40,356 nt of DNA from an uncultured Lachnospiraceae bacterium (GTDB taxonomy: Bacteria > Bacillota > Clostridia > Lachnospirales > Lachnospiraceae): NCBI GenBank assembly GCA_947589125.1, contig CANPZZ010000008.1:1-40356 (forward strand). The letters run 5' to 3'. Position numbers and translations under genes: made by a program. The notes below the pieces were generated by a model that was not told the DNA's origin, searched no databases, and saw only the letters and a program-made list of their open reading frames with translations. This document shows, piece after piece, positions 35,577 through 40,356 of the stretch. The stretch's first letter is position 1, and the number at the start of each line of letters is the position of its first letter.

Positions 35577-36890
35577 TCACCTCCATTGCTCATGCAGCGG
35601 TTTTCTTGTTTTTTTTCTGGTGAGTTCTGCTAATCCAAGCCTTGTCATATCAACAACCGATACCTTTACCGGATCACCGGAACAGTATTCTTCCAGTTTC
35701 CGCATCAGTTCTTCCCGGTCGACGGCTGATTCCATATTGATGAAATCGACCAGAATGATCCCCGACAGGTTCCGGAGACGGATCTGTCTCGCCGTCTCCC
35801 TCGCTGCCTCCAGATTGATCATGCGGACCGTGTCGCGCATGGTCTTACGGCCCGTAAATTTGCCGGTATTCACATCGATAACCGTCATGGCCTCTGTCTG
35901 CTCAATAACCAGATAGGCGCCGGAAGGAAGCCATACGCGCTTCTGAAGGGCGTCCTGAAGGTTCTTCTCGATGGAATACAGCTTTGACAGCGGAACCAGC
36001 GGATCCTTATAAAGGCGGAGCCGGCCGGCCATATCCGGCTGTTCCTGTGTCAGATGCGCGTTCAGCATCTGGAAAATATCTTCGTCGTCCGTCAGTATCT
36101 CGTCGGCTGTCTGGGCGTCACGGTCCCGCAGCCTGGACACGCAGGAAGGAACTTCTTCGTAAAGACGGCTGAAACAGGTACGGTGAGGAGCCGACGCAAG
36201 GATCTGTTTCATCCGCTCCGTCAGCCGGTTCATTTCCGTAAGGATCTGCTCCGGCGGCGCCTGATAGGCAGTTGTCCGCACGATCAGACCAAACGTCTCC
36301 TCCTTTGCGGGGCGAAGGAATTCTGTTGTTTTCTTCTTCCAGTCATTGTCACTGATCTTACCGGAAAAACGGATATAATTCTTCCTGCCGGAAGGTTCCG
36401 CCGATAAGACGCAGTAGCGGCCGGTAAGGGTAAGCTCAGAGGTAAGTACCGGATCTTTTGTCTTAACCGCGTCTTTCAGCACCTGAACGACGATCTCATC
36501 GCCGGAACGTAAGGGGCGCGGCGTTTTTTTTGCCGTGTCTTTCGTTTCCATGCAACCAGGGAGCCGGCAGCACTCTTCCTGTAGTTCCATGCTGGCAGGA
36601 CGCCAGTGACGCTCCGCCTGTATCTCCTCTTTGCCGGAAATTCGCGCCGGTATCCGGGACGCAAGCCACGGTTCCGGGTTGGCGTCCAGACTGTAATAGC
36701 CGGTAACGCCTCCGCCCAGATCCACGAACGCAGCGTTGATGTTCTGCACCACATCTTTCACTTTGCCAATATAAATACTGCCCAGGTTCGACGGCTGCGG
36801 ATCTTCAAAATCCATCTGGACCGCTTTCATATCGTCCATAAGGGCGGTCAATATCCGCCCGTCAAGCCGGGTAATAATCAGTCTGTTCAA
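35577..36890 (-). CDS. rng: Ribonuclease E/G family protein
   Basis: S1-like N-terminus (IYIGKVKDVVQNINAAFVDLG), AMTVIDVNTGKFTG, LSGIILVDFINM. Confidence 0.93.
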   Translation of the reverse strand: MNRLIITRLDGRILTALMDDMKAVQMDFEDPQPSNLGSIYIGKVKDVVQNINAAFVDLGGGVTGYYSLDANPEPWLASRIPARISGKEEIQAERHWRPASMELQEECCRLPGCMETKDTAKKTPRPLRSGDEIVVQVLKDAVKTKDPVLTSELTLTGRYCVLSAEPSGRKNYIRFSGKISDNDWKKKTTEFLRPAKEETFGLIVRTTAYQAPPEQILTEMNRLTERMKQILASAPHRTCFSRLYEEVPSCVSRLRDRDAQTADEILTDDEDIFQMLNAHLTQEQPDMAGRLRLYKDPLVPLSKLYSIEKNLQDALQKRVWLPSGAYLVIEQTEAMTVIDVNTGKFTGRKTMRDTVRMINLEAARETARQIRLRNLSGIILVDFINMESAVDREELMRKLEEYCSGDPVKVSVVDMTRLGLAELTRKKTRKPLHEQWR

Positions 36891-37687
36891 ATGTCCTCTC
36901 CCAACGCCTCAAGGGGCACTAAGTTACGGCTGTCTCCGCCGCTGCCGCCCAGGGCCGCGTAGACCTCTTCCCGCTCCGCCTGGAACGTGAACGGGGCCGG
37001 TTCAAGTCCCATAAAATCATAGAGCGCTTTCATGACAAGTTCCGGCTTGACATTATCGGTGCTGCCGGTGCAGACCTGAAGGAATACTGCATCCGCAGGT
37101 TCACTCACCGCACCGGAAATGATCACCGGAAATCTTTTTTCATTCAGTGCTGCGCCGGGAGCAGCGCCGGCCGGCACTGCCCATACCCGCTCCATTCGGT
37201 AGATCAGCGGCTTCAGATCCATCTCTTTCTCTCCGCTTTTCGTCTTCTTCATGACCGGAATCTGCGTCTGCGCGTAAAACCGCTTAAGCGCCGCAAAAAA
37301 AGCTTCTATATCCTCCGGCTCCTTCCCCGGCCTGAACGCCAGCACATAGTCGGCGGCCGCCACCAGCGACATCGCGCTTTTAGCGGAATCATCCAGCCTG
37401 CGATAGGAAATGACTTCCATGCCTTCCGACATGACCGCATTCATCCGCCGGATCATCTCCGCAGAACTGTCCGTCGAATTTACTTCGATGTCCAGATACT
37501 CTCCGTTGCTTAAGAGCCCGACACCCAGCGGCGCCGCGAAAGACATGATCTGATGGGGGCTGAAGCCGCCGCTGTAGCAGATATCCACGTCCGCCCGCCG
37601 CATGACCTTCTGGAAATACCGCATGATATCCAGGTGTCCGATGAATTTCATGGCGCCCTGCTTGCGGAATTTAATTCTTATCTTCAA
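36887..37687 (-). CDS. TIGR03936 family radical SAM-associated protein
   Basis: IRIKFRKQGAMKFIGHLDIMRYFQKVMRRADVDICYSGGFSPHQIMSFA; probable TTG start at 37687 after GGAGGAGG. Confidence 0.9.
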   Translation of the reverse strand: MKIRIKFRKQGAMKFIGHLDIMRYFQKVMRRADVDICYSGGFSPHQIMSFAAPLGVGLLSNGEYLDIEVNSTDSSAEMIRRMNAVMSEGMEVISYRRLDDSAKSAMSLVAAADYVLAFRPGKEPEDIEAFFAALKRFYAQTQIPVMKKTKSGEKEMDLKPLIYRMERVWAVPAGAAPGAALNEKRFPVIISGAVSEPADAVFLQVCTGSTDNVKPELVMKALYDFMGLEPAPFTFQAEREEVYAALGGSGGDSRNLVPLEALGEDI

Positions 37688-39536
37688 AGCAGACACCTCC
37701 TCCGAACACCCGGGCGCCGCAGCCGGCGCATCCCTGACGGCAGTTGGGCGTGACGATCTCTTCCGTCGCCCTCTTCCATTCACGCTTTAAGAATTCCTTC
37801 GACACACCCGCGTCGATGAAATCCCACGGCAGCTTCTCATCCAGATCCCGGTCGCGGACCGTATAGAAATCCGGATCCACGCCGCAGGCGTCAAACGCCG
37901 CCATCCACAGAGCGTTATCAAAATTCTCGCCCCAGGAGTCGAACATGGCTCCGCGGCGATACGCCTCTTCGATCACCGGCGCTACCCGGCGGTCTCCGCG
38001 GGCCAGAACGCCTTCCAGCACGCTTAAATCGGCCTCATGATAGTTGTATTTCAGGCTGCGGGCGTTCTTCATCTCCTGGAAGGTATCGCGCACCAGCCAG
38101 GCCCGCCGCAGGAATTCTTCCTTCGTACACTGCTTCGCCCACTGGAACGGTGTGAACGGCTTCGGCACAAAGAAGGACGAACTGGCGACGATCTGCACCC
38201 GCTTCTGCCGCTGCTCCACGGGCAGGTCGTAGAACGTCTCCGCCACCTTCTCCGACAGATATGCGATGCCCTTCATATCCTCTTCCGTTTCTGTCGGCTG
38301 TCCAAGCATAAAGTATAACTTGACCCGGCTCCAGCCGCCCAGGAAGGCGTCGCGGGCGCCGTTTAGGATTGCTTCCTCCGTCAGTCCCTTATTGATCACG
38401 TCGCGCAGGCGCTGGGAACCGGCTTCCGGCGCGAAGGTCAGAGAACTTTTCTTCACATCCTGGACCTTGCTCATCACGTCCAGGAAAAAGGCGTCGATGC
38501 GCAGGGACGGCAGGGAGATATTGATCCCCCTGCCTTTCACCTCGTCGAGAAGAAAGCTGATCAGTTCCGGAAGCTTCGAGTAATCGCTGGAGCTTAAAGA
38601 ACTTAAGGAGATCTCCTCGTGGCCGGTGCTCTTTAACATTTTCACTGCGTAATCCTTCAGATATTCCAGGCTGTGTTCCCGAAGCGGCCGGTAGATGTTC
38701 CCGGCCTGGCAGAACCGGCAGCCGCGGATGCAGCCCCGCTGGATCTCCAGGACTACCCTGTCCTGGGTCACCTTGATAAACGGCACCAGAGGCTTTTCGA
38801 TATACCAGGCGTCGTCCATATTGACGACCAGCTGCTTAGTGACCGTTTCCGGCGCGCAGGGGGTATTGGGCTTAAAATCGGCGATGGTTCCGTCGCTGTT
38901 ATACGTCACGTCATAGAAAACCGGAACATAGAGGCCGGGAATCTGCGCCGCCGCTTCCAGGAACTCTCTGCGGCTCCCTCCGCAGTCTTTATTGGCCTTG
39001 TAAGCATCGAAAAGCTGTCCGTAGACTGTTTCCCCTTCGCCGATGTAAAAAATATCAAAGAAGGGCGCTAAAGGTTCCGGATTGTAGGCGCAGGGGCCGC
39101 CCCCGATGACGATGGGATCCGCTTCGGTCCGGTCGGCGGCATGCAGCGGGATCCGGCTCAGATCCAGGATCTGAAGCACATTGGTATAGCACATCTCGTA
39201 CTGGAGCGTGATGCCCAGGAAATCGAAATCTTTTACAGGGTCCTGGGACTCCAGCGCAAACAGGGGGATATTCTTCTCCCGCAGCAGCTTGTCCATATCG
39301 GTCCACGGCGAATAGACCCGCTCGCAGTAAACGTCGTCCCGGCCGTTGAACATGTCATAGAGGATCTGGATGCCCAGATGGGACATGCCGATCTCATAGA
39401 CGTCCGGGAACGCGAAACAAAAGCGGATGGCCACTTTCTTCGGATCTTTTACCGCCATATTCACTTCCCCGCCGATGTAACGGGCGGGCTGCTGGACGGA
39501 CAGCAAAATTTCGTCACTTAGTGCTAATTTTCTCAT
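37671..39536 (-). CDS. TIGR03960 family B12-binding/radical SAM protein
   Basis: IQRGCIRGCRFCQAGNIYRP radical SAM motif; typical partner of TIGR03936. Confidence 0.95.
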   Translation of the reverse strand: MRKLALSDEILLSVQQPARYIGGEVNMAVKDPKKVAIRFCFAFPDVYEIGMSHLGIQILYDMFNGRDDVYCERVYSPWTDMDKLLREKNIPLFALESQDPVKDFDFLGITLQYEMCYTNVLQILDLSRIPLHAADRTEADPIVIGGGPCAYNPEPLAPFFDIFYIGEGETVYGQLFDAYKANKDCGGSRREFLEAAAQIPGLYVPVFYDVTYNSDGTIADFKPNTPCAPETVTKQLVVNMDDAWYIEKPLVPFIKVTQDRVVLEIQRGCIRGCRFCQAGNIYRPLREHSLEYLKDYAVKMLKSTGHEEISLSSLSSSDYSKLPELISFLLDEVKGRGINISLPSLRIDAFFLDVMSKVQDVKKSSLTFAPEAGSQRLRDVINKGLTEEAILNGARDAFLGGWSRVKLYFMLGQPTETEEDMKGIAYLSEKVAETFYDLPVEQRQKRVQIVASSSFFVPKPFTPFQWAKQCTKEEFLRRAWLVRDTFQEMKNARSLKYNYHEADLSVLEGVLARGDRRVAPVIEEAYRRGAMFDSWGENFDNALWMAAFDACGVDPDFYTVRDRDLDEKLPWDFIDAGVSKEFLKREWKRATEEIVTPNCRQGCAGCGARVFGGGVCFEDKN

Positions 39537-39780
39537 GAATATCTCCTAAAACTTTGTATATTGTTCATAAAAATTTATTGTCCCGCCCGAGGTTTATCTC
39601 TGCAGCTATTTTTGTGCAACAGGGTCCTTATTTGCGGATGAAAAAGCCTTATTTTGACCACTTTTTCGCCCTGTTTTTGAAATTTTCCACAAATTTCTTT
39701 TGTCTGATTATTCATAACATTTTAGCATTATACAACACCAATCGGATGTATAGACATCTTCCAAAGTAAAATCACTCATG

Positions 39781-39830
39781 AAAAAGTCCGCCAACCAATA
39801 TGCTAGATTATAACATATCAGCGCGGACTT
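39781..39830 (-). terminator. Putative intrinsic terminator downstream of aldo/keto reductase remnant
   Basis: Minus strand AAGTCCGC ... GCGGACTTTTT with internal GATATG/CATAT pairing. Confidence 0.6.
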
Positions 39831-39930
39831 ATCTATATAAAATTAATAATTGACTCCTAAAATTGTTTGAGACTTTTACTTGCCGTGAAATGAAAATGCT
39901 AACTGCTTGATTCCATGAGCTATTCTCCTA

Positions 39931-40271
39931 TTATTTTTTCACCGGCGAACCGCCGAACACGCTGGAAGTGCTGACTTTATCAAGCTGTGCGTCGATGTTC
40001 GCTACTTCCTCCGCAGACAGTACAATAGTGCCTGCTTCAAAGTTTTCACGGATTCTCGCCACTTTGCGGGAGCCGGGAATCGGCACGATATAAGGCTTCT
40101 TGCTTATCATCCACGCAAGGGAGATCTGCGCCGGAGTCGCGTTCTTCTCAGCGGCAAGCCGTCTCACTAAATCCAGCAGTTTCCGGTTGGCATCGTAGTT
40201 TTCTTCCTTATACAGCCAAGGCCGACAGCGGAAACTTCTAAATCTTTTCCTAAAATTCTGCTTTTCACCAT
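39931..40271 (-). pseudogene. Aldo/keto reductase with large internal deletion and frameshift at the junction
   Basis: N-terminal MVKSRILGKDLEVSAVGLGC (from ATG at 40271) joined out of frame to YKEENYDANRKLLDLVRRLAAEKNATPAQISLAWMISKKPYIVPIPGSRKVARIRENFEA. Confidence 0.8.
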
Positions 40272-40314
40272 AAACCTCCTACATATTCCATCGTGTTTTC
40301 TCCTCTCTGTTCAT

Positions 40315-40356
40315 TCATTGTTCCGGCTTCAATGGCCCGTAGTAGTAACTGGCCGT
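40315..40356 (-). CDS. C-terminal 13 codons of an unidentified upstream gene (window edge)
   Basis: Open frame TASYYYGPLKPEQ then TGA; too short to identify. Confidence 0.25.
   Translation of the reverse strand, partial: TASYYYGPLKPEQ

Noticed and set aside
39554-39769. 71-aa plus-strand ORF in the intergenic region upstream of TIGR03960
   Set aside because: Low-complexity Phe/Asn-rich product in an AT-rich promoter region; no convincing ribosome-binding site or homology.

Overview
Chromosomal window from a low-to-mid GC Firmicute, probably Clostridia/Lachnospiraceae-like (inferred from gene content and synteny only). Left half (+ strand): 3' part of a methionine gamma-lyase/aluminium-resistance type PLP enzyme, radC, mreC, mreD, a long PBP2, minC, minD, minE, rodA/ftsW, mgsA, a D-Ala-D-Ala carboxypeptidase, a small P-loop protein, a HlyD-like membrane protein, yggS, sepF, aroB, lspA, rluD, a cytidylate-kinase-like gene, a secreted NlpC/P60-type protein, ttcA and a Xer-type recombinase. 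Next come a LysM cell-division-suppressor-like gene and lexA, divergent around a cluster of SOS boxes. Right half (- strand): the rplU-prp-rpmA-obgE-yhbY-nadD-yqeK-rsfS block and the TIGR03960-TIGR03936-rng block. These two blocks are separated by about 8.4 kb of cell-envelope genes: two paralogous M15 peptidases flanking a transglutaminase-like protein and a rearranged dlt-like set (C-B-D-lipoprotein-A). The DltD/SGNH-like protein of this set has GDC (Cys) where the family has GDS or an equivalent Ser. The window ends in an aldo/keto reductase gene that appears to carry a large internal deletion. Best candidates for something undescribed: the dlt-like cassette with its Cys-variant DltD and novel lipoprotein; a possible pseudoknot/attenuator RNA between sepF and aroB; and a terminator/promoter overlap plus leader hairpin ahead of ttcA. 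No tRNA, rRNA, CRISPR array or transposase was recognised.
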